64,000 nucleotides of DNA from positions 5,084,001-5,148,000 of the forward strand of contig NZ_AP022567.1 in assembly GCF_010727475.1 (NCBI RefSeq), written 5' to 3'. This DNA is from Mycolicibacterium mageritense (GTDB lineage Bacteria; Actinomycetota; Actinomycetes; Mycobacteriales; Mycobacteriaceae). Below the pieces are notes generated by a model that made no database searches, had not been told where the DNA came from, and worked only from the letters and a program-made list of their open reading frames with translations. The position numbers were made by a program, and so were the translations under genes. Of this stretch, positions 1-8,958 are shown piece by piece (the first letter of the stretch is position 1; every line of letters starts with the position of its first letter).

Positions 1-96
1 CCGACCGGCTGGGCCGAACTGCTGGCCGACGCTGTCATCGGCCACGGACTCGACGACACCGTACTGGCACACCTGCGGCCCGAGGGGTTCGCATGA
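1..96 (+). CDS. 3' end of an unidentified gene
   Basis: Only the last 31 codons are present, ending in TGA at 94-96. The visible C-terminus (LADAVIGHGLDDTVLAHLRP and a few more residues) is not enough to name a family. The stop overlaps the next ATG as ATGA, so this gene is probably the first visible member of the coupled operon that runs to 4921. The reading frame is supported mainly by this overlap and by the GC-rich third positions. Confidence 0.6.
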   Translation, partial: PTGWAELLADAVIGHGLDDTVLAHLRPEGFA

Positions 97-362
97 CGTT
101 GTCCGACCCGCGGGACGCGCTGGCAGACCAGAGCAGCTTCATCGACTACCTGATGGGGCTGACCGGCCTGGCCCGCATGGTCCGGGCGCTGGCGTCGGGG
201 TGCGCCCCGCATCCCGCCCCGCCCGGCGACGCCGACGACCTGGTCCACGTTCTGCTGGGCATTGCCGGCCTGGGTGACGCGATCGAGCGACTGGCTGAAA
301 CATCGGTCATATCACCGTATTCGACGGATGTGCCGGTCACTCCCACCCGGTGGTTGCGATGA
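93..362 (+). CDS. small hypothetical protein, 89 aa
   Basis: I do not recognise this family. The protein has a hydrophobic-alternating N-terminal half (FIDYLMGLTGLARMVRAL), a short Ala/Pro-rich linker and a second helix-like stretch (DLVHVLLGIAGLGDAIERL), so it is probably a small helical protein. There is no signal peptide and no clear membrane segment. The start overlaps the upstream stop (ATGA at 93-96) and its own stop overlaps the next ATG (359-362), which puts it firmly in the coupled operon with the CrtC-like, SCP2-like and flavoprotein genes. Its job may be as an accessory subunit of that set, but this is inference from position only. Confidence 0.6.
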   Translation: MTLSDPRDALADQSSFIDYLMGLTGLARMVRALASGCAPHPAPPGDADDLVHVLLGIAGLGDAIERLAETSVISPYSTDVPVTPTRWLR

Positions 363-1378
363 GTGCCGTGCTCGCAGGCAGCGATTTCCTCCGCGCCCCG
401 GTGCTCTCCGCGGCGCGACCGGAGGGTTTCAAGGAATGGCATCACTTCGTCGTCCACGGCCGGGGGTTCCGGCTGCTGGTGAACTTCAGCCTCGTCAACG
501 AAGCCTCGGCTGCCGGTCCGCGGCTCGCACCACGGGTCATCGTGATCGCCCACGATGGCCAATGGGCCGGCGCCATCGAACGATTCGACCAATCCGAGCT
601 CGACGTCACGGCCGATCTCGGCAATCTGGCGATCGGCGGCAATCGAATGGCCGTCCGCCCTGACGGCTACCACGTGCTGATCGACCTTCCCGGACAAGGG
701 ATTCGCGGTGAATTCGAGCTCACCGCGGTGAGCCGGCCCTTCGTCGTGAACAACCAACCCGTCGGGAACGGCCGCATGTGCTGGTTGTTCGTGCCGAGGC
801 TGCGTGCCGACGGGTGGCTGCGCATCGGGCCCCGGGAGCACCGCATGGACAGCGACTTGGCCTACCACGACCACAACTGGGGGCGGTTCTGGTGGGGCGA
901 CGACTTCGCCTGGACATGGGGGACCATCCTGCCGTCAGCGGACGACGATCCGTGGTCGCTCGTGTTCCTGCAGATGACCGACCGGCGCAGGCTGCGCAAC
1001 CTGTCCCAGGCGCTCTACGTCTGGCATCGCGACGAGCCCGCGGCGATCTTCCGGCACGCCGGTGTGTGCACCCGGTCCCACGGCCGGCTCGGCCGCGCCG
1101 CGGATTGCACTTTGCCGCCGGCGATGCGATTGCTGCTCGACGGCGAAACGCCCGGCGTGCCGGAACGAATCGAGATCACCGCGTCTCGGGCCGGCGACCA
1201 CGTGTGCGCCGAATTCCGTCCTCGGTCCTACGCCCGCCTGGCGCAGCCCAGCGAGATGCGCCTGGACCGCTCGACCGTGCTGTGCGAAACCGGCGGCGTC
1301 GCACGCATGTCCGGGTCCATCGGCGGTAAGGCCATCGACTTCACCGGCACCGGCGTATTCGAGTTCCTCCATGGCTGA
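359..1378 (+). CDS. CrtC/AttH-like lipocalin-fold protein
   Basis: This 339-residue protein carries the run YHDHNWGRFWWGDDFAWTWG near residue 170-190. That Trp/His-rich signature resembles the hydroxyneurosporene synthase (CrtC, carotenoid 1,2-hydratase) and AttH group, which fold as tandem lipocalin-like barrels. CrtC adds water to an isoprenoid double bond; whether this homologue is a hydratase is unknown. The ATG at 359 is chosen because it overlaps the upstream stop; an upstream GTG at 350 is in frame but lies inside the neighbour. The neighbours are an SCP2-like lipid carrier and a large flavoprotein, which points to modification of a hydrophobic, possibly isoprenoid, substrate. No signal peptide is visible. 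Confidence 0.7.
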   Translation: MSAVLAGSDFLRAPVLSAARPEGFKEWHHFVVHGRGFRLLVNFSLVNEASAAGPRLAPRVIVIAHDGQWAGAIERFDQSELDVTADLGNLAIGGNRMAVRPDGYHVLIDLPGQGIRGEFELTAVSRPFVVNNQPVGNGRMCWLFVPRLRADGWLRIGPREHRMDSDLAYHDHNWGRFWWGDDFAWTWGTILPSADDDPWSLVFLQMTDRRRLRNLSQALYVWHRDEPAAIFRHAGVCTRSHGRLGRAADCTLPPAMRLLLDGETPGVPERIEITASRAGDHVCAEFRPRSYARLAQPSEMRLDRSTVLCETGGVARMSGSIGGKAIDFTGTGVFEFLHG

Positions 1379-1781
1379 GCCGGTTTCGTCGCTGCTGACG
1401 CGGTCAGTGGAACACCTCGCGGAGGAGGTGCCTGACAGCTACCGGCTGATCCTCGACCGGCTCGGGCCGCTGGTGGTCGAACTCGATGTCGACGGCGAGC
1501 GCTTCGCGCTGCGAGGCGGCAATCGCCTTGAGGTGCTCGACGGCCCGTCACGCGACACCGCCCCAGGTGCGCGGATCTGCACGTCACGCTCCGCGATCAT
1601 CGACGTGCTCGACGCGCGACTGGGACTCGCCGAGGCAGTCGAAACCGGCGCGGTGCGAGTGCAGGGTGCACTCGACGACGTCATCCGCGCGCACGACACC
1701 CTGCTCGCCTATGTCCATGCCGCGGTGCGGGCGCCGTCACAACCCACGCTGCTGTCGGCACTGCGGACGGAAGCATCGTGA
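1371..1781 (+). CDS. SCP2-like sterol/lipid-binding protein
   Basis: The 136-residue product has the layout of a sterol-carrier-protein-2-like domain: a short N-terminal helix, a strand-rich middle (PLVVELDVDGERFAL) and a C-terminal stretch (VRVQGALDDVIRAHDTLLAYVHA) like that of SCP2-type proteins, where a low-activity allele term often ends in a helix that closes the lipid tunnel. The ATG at 1371 lies 8 bases inside the upstream gene, so translation is coupled; longer in-frame starts are inside the CrtC-like gene and were rejected. The stop forms GTGA with the next start. I infer that it delivers or holds a hydrophobic substrate for the flanking enzymes. The family call is by pattern and is moderately sure. 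Confidence 0.6.
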   Translation: MAEPVSSLLTRSVEHLAEEVPDSYRLILDRLGPLVVELDVDGERFALRGGNRLEVLDGPSRDTAPGARICTSRSAIIDVLDARLGLAEAVETGAVRVQGALDDVIRAHDTLLAYVHAAVRAPSQPTLLSALRTEAS

Positions 1782-4700
1782 CCGAGCACATCGTCACGCC
1801 GGCGTCGAGTCGACGACGTCCCACCGTCGCGGTGCTCGGCGCGGGCATCGCCGGGCTCACGGCCGCACATGAACTGGCCGAGCGCGGTTTCGACGTCACG
1901 GTATACGAGTACCGTCGGGACGAACGCGTCGGATTGGACGCTGCGCCTGCCGGTTTCTATCCGCCCGTCAAGCTCGGTGGCTTGGCCGCGTCCCAGTACT
2001 CGACGATCGGCACCGCAGACGGCAGCCGCGCCGAGCTGCGTCCGTTCCCGGGTCGCCGCGGTGAACCACGTCAGCCCGGTCGCGCCGTGGCGGGGGAGCA
2101 CGGCTTCCGGTTCTTCCCGGCGTACTACCTGCACACCTGGGATCTGTTCCAGCGCATCCCGGTTTACGAATGCGTCCACACAGCGGCCGGTGGGCACAGC
2201 TGGCAGCCGACCGCCCGCACCGTCATGGACAACGTGCGGCGCGTGATCACGCAGGGCACGACGGTGGAAGGCAAACCGTCCCTGGTCTTCCCGCGGGAAG
2301 CACCCCGCAGCCCCGCCGAGTTCCTCAGCATCGTCGGTCAGCTCGCCGGATTGGGTTTCACGCCGCAGGACGTCGGGACATTCGTGAGCAGGCTGATGCG
2401 CTACCTCGTCACCAGCCCGCCGCGTCGCGCGAGAGAACTGCAGAACCTGTCGGCCTACGACTTCTTCGTCGGCCGCGACAACCCCGCGGGCGCCCGCCGC
2501 TTTTCGTATTCGCCGTTGTTCAACGACCTGCTGCTCGAAATGCCCAGGGTGCTGGCGGCTTTCGATTCCCGGTGGGGCGACGCGCGAACCAACCTCACGA
2601 CGTATCTGCAGCTGCAACTGCAGATGGACCGCCGCGACAACAAGGCTGACGGCGTGCTCAACGGTCCCACCACCGAGGCGTGGTTCGACCACTGGTACCG
2701 CCACCTCGTCGCACTCGGGGTCACCTTCGTCCCCGGTGCCGCCGACAGCTTGGATCCACCCCCGGCAGACCCCAGCCAGCCGCCGCATCTGAGGCCACGG
2801 GTGCAGATCACCCTGACCGACGGCTCGCGCGTGGCCCCGGATTACACGGTGGTCGCGGTCGATGCGCCTGCGGCCGAGGACATCACGTCGGCCATGCGCG
2901 CGGCCGGGGCCGGAGGCACCGTCGCCGAACTGGACGGTTTCACGACGTCGGTGCCGCCGGAGAGCGGCCCGCTGGAACCCGGCGCGCAGCGGCCGCACGC
3001 CCGGCGCGATCCCTACGCCATCGCTGAGATGGGCCGGCTGCCATGGGACAGGTTCCAGACGTTGGGTGGCATCCAGTTCTACTTCGACACCGAGTTTCAG
3101 TTGTTGCGCGGGCACATGTACTACTCGGGAACCGAGTGGGGACTCTCGTCGATCAACCAGCACGGCCTATGGGAACGACGCCCGTCGTTGACCCGGGACG
3201 GGCATGTTTCGGTGTTGTCGGTCGATATCGGCGACTTCAACGCGCCGTCCCGCCACCTGGTCGACGAGTTCGGCCGCGGCAAAGCCGCGAGGGACTGCAC
3301 GGCAGACGAGATCGCCACCGAGGTGTGGCGGCAGATCGTCCACGCCCTCACCAGCAGCGTGGACAACATCGCCGAGGCGCTCCTGCCGTGGCCGATCTGG
3401 TATGCGCTCGACCGAGGGCTGATCCTGGCCGGCGGGCCGGGCCAGGGGACGGGCCGCGTCATCCGAAACGAGACCCCGTACCTGGTGCCCATCGTCGGGG
3501 ACTGGCCGAACCGGCCCGGCGGCGACCCGTGGAATCCGCACGGGACATCGTGGTGGAGCGTGCCTGCCGACGACGACTGGCTGGCAGACCTCGAGCAGCG
3601 CAACGTGTGGCAGGCGCGTCACGGTGGCTACCAGGTGCACAACAATTCCGTGGTCTTCGCAGGAACCTGGACCAGAACCTTCACCAGGATGACCTCGATG
3701 GAGGCGGCCTGCGAGTCCGGCCGCCACGCCGTCAACGCCATTCTCGACCACTACATCTGGGTGCAGTCAGGTGGCGTCGACCGCCGCGAGAAGACCACGT
3801 TGGATTGGCGCTTCCCCTACGGCTTCCTGGATCAGGGCTATTCGAGTCCGGTACGCATGCCCTCACCGGCCGGCGACTACTGCTACGTGTTCGACATCGA
3901 GAACCGTGAGCCCGCCGATACCCGCGCCCTACGGGTGCTCGACGCGCGATACTGCGAAGAGTCGCTTCCCCATCCGTTGGACACGTCGGCTGCCTACCCG
4001 GGCGGCGCCGTCACCTCACCGATCCCGTCAACCGTTGGAGGCCAACCGATGACGTACCCGATACCGTCCATGCCTGCGCCCCCGACCGACTACCAGCAGC
4101 AGCTGTTGGCCTACCTGCAGGTGTGGCGTGCGCTGCTGGAGCAGACGATGACGCTGACCCCGATGCTGCCCGCGCCGCCATGGGCGATGGCGGGTTCTCC
4201 GGTGATCCCGCCCATGCCGCAGCCAGCCCCGAATCCGCCTGCGGCGCCCGCGCCGGCCGACTACACCCAGCAGTTGTTCGGGTACCTGCAGGCGTGGCGG
4301 CAGTACCTGGAACAGGCTGCGGGCAGGCCGGGTGGGGCGGCGTCCGGACCGAGCCCGCAGCAGCCCGCGCAGCGGACACCTACGACACCGACCCCCGGGC
4401 AAGTGCCTTCGGGGCAGTCATCAGATTCGTCGGGGCCGAAGCCGCCTGAGTACAAGTCCTATGCGCCCGCGAACCTGTTCGGCGGTCAACTTCCGGGCGA
4501 GGCCGTCAGCCTGTACGGCAAATGGCATGATCAGGAGCGCAGGTGGAGAAGACCCGATCAAGAACTGGTCGCCAGAAGCCTGGCTGCCCAACCCGAGCAG
4601 GCCGCGAAGAAGACCGAGCGGCGAGACATGAAGGCCCCGGCCGTCGAGGATGCGACGGCGAATGCTCCGTTCCGGATGGATCCGGACGCGCTGCGGCTGG

Positions 4701-4921
4701 GACAGTCTTCGGTCACCAAAGGGCCGGCCAGCCCGTGGGAGACCCAACTGGATTTCACCCCAAAGCGTTTCAGGAGTGTCCCGGCCGACCGGGTGGTGCC
4801 CGAGACCGGCGCATCGGCGCCGCGGGTGGCGGGCCCTGCCGCCTCCCAGGTTGCGCGACAGGTGGCGCCCCGCACGCTGTTCACGGTCAGGGAGCAGTTG
4901 CCCGGCGCTGGCCGGCAATAG
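1778..4921 (+). CDS. large FAD-dependent oxidoreductase with Pro-rich tail
   Basis: This 1047-residue protein starts at a GTG overlapping the upstream stop. Residues about 14-45 form a Rossmann FAD site (VAVLGAGIAGLTAAHELAERG) followed by an acidic residue at the end of strand 2. The segment GEHGFRFFPAYYLHTWDLF resembles amine-oxidase/phytoene-desaturase-like flavoproteins. The enzymatic part seems to end near residue 690. Beyond it is a low-complexity, Pro/Ala-rich tail of about 350 residues with two copies of a helix (DYQQQLLAYLQVWRALLEQ near 768 and DYTQQLFGYLQAWRQYLEQ near 825) and then a charged Lys/Arg/Glu region. Such a tail is not normal for the family. The substrate is unknown; the CrtC-like and SCP2-like partners suggest a lipid or isoprenoid. 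Confidence 0.8.
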   Translation: MTEHIVTPASSRRRPTVAVLGAGIAGLTAAHELAERGFDVTVYEYRRDERVGLDAAPAGFYPPVKLGGLAASQYSTIGTADGSRAELRPFPGRRGEPRQPGRAVAGEHGFRFFPAYYLHTWDLFQRIPVYECVHTAAGGHSWQPTARTVMDNVRRVITQGTTVEGKPSLVFPREAPRSPAEFLSIVGQLAGLGFTPQDVGTFVSRLMRYLVTSPPRRARELQNLSAYDFFVGRDNPAGARRFSYSPLFNDLLLEMPRVLAAFDSRWGDARTNLTTYLQLQLQMDRRDNKADGVLNGPTTEAWFDHWYRHLVALGVTFVPGAADSLDPPPADPSQPPHLRPRVQITLTDGSRVAPDYTVVAVDAPAAEDITSAMRAAGAGGTVAELDGFTTSVPPESGPLEPGAQRPHARRDPYAIAEMGRLPWDRFQTLGGIQFYFDTEFQLLRGHMYYSGTEWGLSSINQHGLWERRPSLTRDGHVSVLSVDIGDFNAPSRHLVDEFGRGKAARDCTADEIATEVWRQIVHALTSSVDNIAEALLPWPIWYALDRGLILAGGPGQGTGRVIRNETPYLVPIVGDWPNRPGGDPWNPHGTSWWSVPADDDWLADLEQRNVWQARHGGYQVHNNSVVFAGTWTRTFTRMTSMEAACESGRHAVNAILDHYIWVQSGGVDRREKTTLDWRFPYGFLDQGYSSPVRMPSPAGDYCYVFDIENREPADTRALRVLDARYCEESLPHPLDTSAAYPGGAVTSPIPSTVGGQPMTYPIPSMPAPPTDYQQQLLAYLQVWRALLEQTMTLTPMLPAPPWAMAGSPVIPPMPQPAPNPPAAPAPADYTQQLFGYLQAWRQYLEQAAGRPGGAASGPSPQQPAQRTPTTPTPGQVPSGQSSDSSGPKPPEYKSYAPANLFGGQLPGEAVSLYGKWHDQERRWRRPDQELVARSLAAQPEQAAKKTERRDMKAPAVEDATANAPFRMDPDALRLGQSSVTKGPASPWETQLDFTPKRFRSVPADRVVPETGASAPRVAGPAASQVARQVAPRTLFTVREQLPGAGRQ

Positions 4922-4925
4922 GCGG

Positions 4926-6275
4926 TCAGTTCTTCAGCGTCGCAGCGACTTCGGCGGCAGCCCGGTGCCCGGAACGCACCGCGCCGTCGAGGAATCCTGT
5001 CCACCGGTCCGCGGTTTCGGTGCCTGCCCAGTGGATCGCGTCAACCGGTTTCCGCAGCCAGCGGCCGTAGTTGGTCCAGGCCCCCGGCGGGACCGCGGCG
5101 GTCGGGCCACCCGGTGCGAATTCCTCTGCGCTCCAACAGTGATCGATATAGTCGACGGGGCGGCGCGCCGCGTCACCGAACAACTCGGCGAACCCGGCCA
5201 GCGCCTTCTCCCGCCGCTGTTCGGGTGGTAGCGGGTCGAACGTGCGGGCGTCGGTGAAACCGAGCAGGATGCCGGGACCGTCATCGGGACTCACGTCGAA
5301 CGTGATGAACACCGGGCCCTCGTCGGACAACGCCTCACCGGAGCAGCCGTTGGCGCGCCAGAACGGTTTGTCGTAGGCGGCGTAAGCCTTGCTCAGGGTG
5401 CCCTGCGGCCAGTGCTGAGCCAACTCGCCGTACTGCTCGGGCAGTGGCGGGTCGAACGTGATCGCCGTCCGGTGCGCCGGGGCGATCGCCACGATCACGG
5501 CGCGGGCACTCACCTGCCCGGCCGGACCGGCCACCACGACGGTGCCGTCCGGGTGGCGTTCGATCCGTCGCACCGGCGCGTCGAGCACCACCCGTTCACC
5601 GAGCTCCTCGGCCATGCGCAGCGCGATCTGCTGCGTGCCGTGTGGGAAGCGGTCCTGTTGAGCGCCACCTTTGACGTCGAGCATGCGGCCCAGCCCACCC
5701 GCGGCCTTGATATAGCGCACGGCGTGCAGCATCGAGACCGCATCGGGTTCGGCGCCCCAGGTCACCCGGGACATGATCGCCATCAGGTTGCGCGTCGACG
5801 CCGACGCGTGCACCGAACGCAACCAGCTCTCCAGGCTGCGCTTGTCCAACCGGGGTGCGGCCGGCGCGGCCCACGGATCCTCGACCGGGATCAACCGGCT
5901 CAGCCGGTCGAACCGCCACTGGATCCGAGAGACATCCACCAACTCGATGATCGACAGCTTCGGGATGGTGGAGCGGTACGACCGCACCTTGCCGTGCCAG
6001 CGGATGAGGTTCTTGCCGTGGCAGTAGGTCGGCACCGTATCGCAGCCCAAATTACGGGCCAGCTTGAGCACGGCGTCTTGGGTCGGCCCGACGAACGTGC
6101 CGCCCAGATCGACCGGCACGCCCGCGATGGTGCTGGTCGACGAGCGGCCACCGACCCGGTTGCGGCCTTCGAGCACCACGACTTCGTGGCCGAGTCTGGT
6201 CAGTTCCCGCGCCGCGGACAGCCCGGCGAAACCGGCACCCACCACGACGACGTCGGCGTTGGTTGGGATCGTCAC
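4926..6275 (-). CDS. flavin monoamine oxidase family protein
   Basis: The 449-residue product begins with a typical dinucleotide-binding fold (VVVVGAGFAGLSAARELTRLG), the ELxRxGxRVGGR-type continuation (LEGRNRVGGRSST) and LGGTFVGPTQ, all hallmarks of flavin amine oxidases. The C-terminal segment IHWAGTETADRWTGFLDGAVRSG is the conserved FAD-binding end of the family. The enzyme would oxidise an amine to an aldehyde or imine with release of hydrogen peroxide; putrescine oxidase-like enzymes are the nearest type I can name, but the substrate cannot be read from the sequence. It is convergent with the large flavoprotein gene (4-bp gap) and divergent from the F420-type gene at 6295. The start is the GTG at 6275. 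Confidence 0.85.
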   Translation of the reverse strand: MTIPTNADVVVVGAGFAGLSAARELTRLGHEVVVLEGRNRVGGRSSTSTIAGVPVDLGGTFVGPTQDAVLKLARNLGCDTVPTYCHGKNLIRWHGKVRSYRSTIPKLSIIELVDVSRIQWRFDRLSRLIPVEDPWAAPAAPRLDKRSLESWLRSVHASASTRNLMAIMSRVTWGAEPDAVSMLHAVRYIKAAGGLGRMLDVKGGAQQDRFPHGTQQIALRMAEELGERVVLDAPVRRIERHPDGTVVVAGPAGQVSARAVIVAIAPAHRTAITFDPPLPEQYGELAQHWPQGTLSKAYAAYDKPFWRANGCSGEALSDEGPVFITFDVSPDDGPGILLGFTDARTFDPLPPEQRREKALAGFAELFGDAARRPVDYIDHCWSAEEFAPGGPTAAVPPGAWTNYGRWLRKPVDAIHWAGTETADRWTGFLDGAVRSGHRAAAEVAATLKN

Positions 6276-6280
6276 GTGAC

Positions 6281-6286
6281 TAGGCT
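6281..6286 (+). promoter_or_regulatory. -10 box (TAGGCT) of a probable leaderless transcript
   Basis: TAGGCT fits the mycobacterial TANNNT -10 pattern and ends 8 bases before the GTG at 6295, so transcription would begin at or next to the start codon. This favours GTG 6295 over the ATG at 6304. It lies in a 19-bp divergent gap with the amine oxidase gene. Confidence 0.45.
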
Positions 6287-6294
6287 CTCATGCC

Positions 6295-7275
6295 GTGTTG
6301 GTCATGACGGCGTTGTTCGGGCCTATCGATGCGGCCGATCGGGCGCAAGCCTTGCGTGAGGCCGGAGCCGCCGGGGTGTTCACTTTCGAAGGCCCACACG
6401 ACGTCTTTGCGCCGCTGACCTTGGCGTCGACCGTCGGTGGGCTCGACCTGATGACCAACGTGGCCATCGCGTTTCCCCGTAATCCGGTGCACCTGGCGCA
6501 TCAGGCGGTCGACCATCAGGTTTTGTCGGGCGGCAGGTTCACCCTCGGGCTGGGCACCCAGATCCGAACCCAGATCGAGAAGCGGTTCGGAGCCGACTTC
6601 GACCGGCCCGTGGCCCGGATGACCGAGTTCATCGCGGCGCTGCGCGCGATCTTCCACGCCTGGTCTACCGGTGAGCGATTGGATTTCCGCGGCGAGTTCT
6701 ACCGACACACCCTGATGACACCCACCTTCAGCCCGGACGTGGGCTCGTTCGGTCCGCCTCCGATCTACGTCGGTGCGTTGGGCCCGCGTCTGACCAGGGC
6801 CACCGCCGAACACGCGGATGGATTGCTGGTGATGCCGTTCGGGTCGAAACGGTTCCTGCAGGACGTGACGATGCCCGCCGTGCGTGAGGGCTTGGCGGCC
6901 GCGGGACGGGACACCGCCGGGTTCGCGGTGGTGCCCGAGATCATCGTGTCGGCGGGCGACGATCACACCGCGACCCGGCGGCTGCTGGCGTTCTACGGAT
7001 CCACACCGGCGTATCGCCCGGTGCTCGACGCCCACGGCTGGGGCGACTTGCAGCCTGAGCTCAACGCGCTGTCCAAACAGGGCCGTTGGCACGAGATGGG
7101 CTCGCTGATCGACGACGACATGCTGCGCACCATCGCCGCATGCGGCAGTCCCGCGGACATCGCCGCACACATCCGTGACCGCGTCGACGGGGTCTCCGAC
7201 CGGATCTGCCTGTATCAGCCGGGGCCGATCGCCATCGATACGCTTGCCGAGATCGTCGACGCGCTCGGCCCCTGA
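6295..7275 (+). CDS. LLM-class F420-dependent oxidoreductase
   Basis: This 326-residue luciferase-like protein has the expected TIM-barrel features: GGLDLMTNVAIAFPRNPVHLAHQAV and LSGGRFTLGLGTQI, which are typical of the F420-dependent branch in mycobacteria (TIGR03617-like). Such enzymes use reduced F420 or FMN for hydride transfer to a substrate that is not predictable here. The GTG at 6295 is preferred because a -10 box sits 8 bases upstream; ATG 6304 is the alternative. The stop is 30 bases before the Baeyer-Villiger monooxygenase gene, and the two may be co-transcribed. Confidence 0.85.
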   Translation: MLVMTALFGPIDAADRAQALREAGAAGVFTFEGPHDVFAPLTLASTVGGLDLMTNVAIAFPRNPVHLAHQAVDHQVLSGGRFTLGLGTQIRTQIEKRFGADFDRPVARMTEFIAALRAIFHAWSTGERLDFRGEFYRHTLMTPTFSPDVGSFGPPPIYVGALGPRLTRATAEHADGLLVMPFGSKRFLQDVTMPAVREGLAAAGRDTAGFAVVPEIIVSAGDDHTATRRLLAFYGSTPAYRPVLDAHGWGDLQPELNALSKQGRWHEMGSLIDDDMLRTIAACGSPADIAAHIRDRVDGVSDRICLYQPGPIAIDTLAEIVDALGP

Positions 7276-7305
7276 GTCCTATCGTGGGGTGGAGGAGGTT
7301 CGACG

Positions 7306-8805
7306 TTGACCGCCAATGAACCCGCATACTCCGATGTGCTGATCATCGGGGCCGGTATTTCCGGGATCGGTGCTGCCTATCGCATCCACGAGAAGAATCC
7401 GACGTTGACCTATACGGTCGTCGAACGTCGCGCTCGGATCGGCGGCACGTGGGATCTGTTCCAGTACCCGGGCATCCGATCCGACAGCGACATCTTCACG
7501 CTGAGCTTTCCGTACGAGCCGTGGACCCGCCCGGAGAACGTGGCCGACGGCGCCGACATCCGGGAGTATCTCACCGAGACCGCCCGCAAGCACGGCATCG
7601 ACCGCCACATCCAGTTCAATACGCATGTGCTGTCCGCGGATTGGGATTCGAGCACCGACACCTGGACCGTGCACGCCGAGCGGGACGGACAAGCTGTGGT
7701 GTACCGCGCGCGCTTTGTGTTCTTCGGGACCGGCTATTACAACTACGACGAGCCCTACACCCCAGAGTTTCCCGGCATCGAGAACTTCCGCGGCGATGTG
7801 GTGCACCCCCAATTCTGGCCCGAATCCCTGGATTACTCGGGTAAACGTGTCGTGGTGATCGGCAGCGGCGCCACCGCGATCAGCCTCATCCCCGCACTGG
7901 CCCGCCACGCCGCACACGTCACGATGCTGCAGCGCTCACCCACCTACATGATGTCGATGCCGCGGTTCGATCCGATGGTGCAGGCCATCCGGAAGGTCTT
8001 GCCGCGCAGACTGTCCCATCAGGTGGTGCGGTTCCGCAACGCGATGGTCCACGTCTTGCTGTACTTCTTCTTCCGCAAGGCACCCAAGGCCGGCCGGTGG
8101 GTGATCCGCAACCGTAACTCTGCCGCGCTGCCCGCGGGCTATCCGGTCGACGTGCATTTCAAGCCGCGGTACAACCCGTGGGATCAGCGCATGTGCCTGG
8201 TGCTCGACGGCGATCTGTTCGCCCACATCAGTGACGGACGCGCCGAGGTGGTCACCGACCACATCGATCATGTGGACGCCGACGGCATCGTGCTGAAATC
8301 CGGTGCGCGCCTGGATGCCGACGTCATCGTCACGGCCACGGGCCTGCAACTGCAGGCGCTCGGCGGCATCACGTTGCGGGTCGACGGCAGCGAGGTCAAA
8401 CCCACGGAACGGTTCGTCTACAAGGAATTCCTGCTCGAAGACGTGCCGAACCTGGCGTGGTGCATCGGCTACACCAACGCGTCGTGGACGCTGCGCGCCG
8501 ACATGACCGCGCGAGCGGTCGCGAAACTGTTGGCGTACATGGATTCCCACGGCTACACGCATGCCTACCCGCACAAGGGGCCTGCGCCCATTCCGGAGAA
8601 GCGGACCTGGGATCTCGAAGCGGGCTACATTCAGCGCTCCGCGCATGCCCTGCCCCGCTCAGGCACCAAGCGGCCGTGGCACGTGCGGCACAACTATGTG
8701 CTCGACGCGATCGACCACCGGTTCGACCGCATCGACGAGTCGATGGTGTTCGGGACGGCCAGCCAGCACCGCGAGCGCGCGCGTCTGCTGGCCGACACGC
8801 CCTAA
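7306..8805 (+). CDS. Baeyer-Villiger-type flavin monooxygenase (EthA/MymA-like)
   Basis: The 499-residue protein has an N-terminal FAD site (VLIIGAGISGIGAAYRI), GGTWDLFQYPGIRSDSD, the Baeyer-Villiger fingerprint FRGDVVHPQFWP (F-x-G-x3-H-x3-W-P) and a second Rossmann site for NADPH (VVVIGSGATAISLIPALA). The middle and C-terminal parts (HFKPRYNPWDQRMCLV, GYTNASWTLRADM) closely resemble what is known of mycobacterial EthA and MymA. It should insert oxygen next to a ketone or oxidise sulfur/nitrogen compounds; family members activate thioamide drugs such as ethionamide. The TTG start at 7306 has a strong ribosome site, GGAGGAGG, at about 7291-7298. Whether it is EthA, MymA or another paralogue cannot be decided here. 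Confidence 0.9.
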   Translation: MTANEPAYSDVLIIGAGISGIGAAYRIHEKNPTLTYTVVERRARIGGTWDLFQYPGIRSDSDIFTLSFPYEPWTRPENVADGADIREYLTETARKHGIDRHIQFNTHVLSADWDSSTDTWTVHAERDGQAVVYRARFVFFGTGYYNYDEPYTPEFPGIENFRGDVVHPQFWPESLDYSGKRVVVIGSGATAISLIPALARHAAHVTMLQRSPTYMMSMPRFDPMVQAIRKVLPRRLSHQVVRFRNAMVHVLLYFFFRKAPKAGRWVIRNRNSAALPAGYPVDVHFKPRYNPWDQRMCLVLDGDLFAHISDGRAEVVTDHIDHVDADGIVLKSGARLDADVIVTATGLQLQALGGITLRVDGSEVKPTERFVYKEFLLEDVPNLAWCIGYTNASWTLRADMTARAVAKLLAYMDSHGYTHAYPHKGPAPIPEKRTWDLEAGYIQRSAHALPRSGTKRPWHVRHNYVLDAIDHRFDRIDESMVFGTASQHRERARLLADTP

Positions 8806-8858
8806 CTCGTCAACAGTTTGCGCACGCTCGTGACGGTGTTGGGGGGTGCGTTTCTTGC

Positions 8859-8916
8859 CGAGCAGACGCGCAGGTACCCCGGAAAGCGCGTTCCCGGGTA
8901 CCGGAGTGTCTGCTCG
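8859..8916. repeat. palindromic interspersed repeat, copy 1
   Basis: The outer arms are CGAGCAGAC (8859-8867) and GTCTGCTCG (8908-8916). Inside is a second stem, GGTACCCCGGAA against TTCCCGGGTACC with one mismatch, and a short AGCGCG loop. It lies in the 153-bp gap between the monooxygenase and the small membrane-protein gene, which holds no other gene. Related copies occur at 9334, 28655 and 48774. Confidence 0.75.
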
Positions 8917-8958
8917 CGCACGGGAAGTCAGCACGAGCGACGTGAACAGGAGGCCATC

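Noticed and set aside
1709..3163. 484-codon open frame on the minus strand
   Set aside because: It is antisense to the large flavoprotein gene, has no family resemblance and is rich in Arg/Gly/His, as expected for a GC-rich shadow frame.
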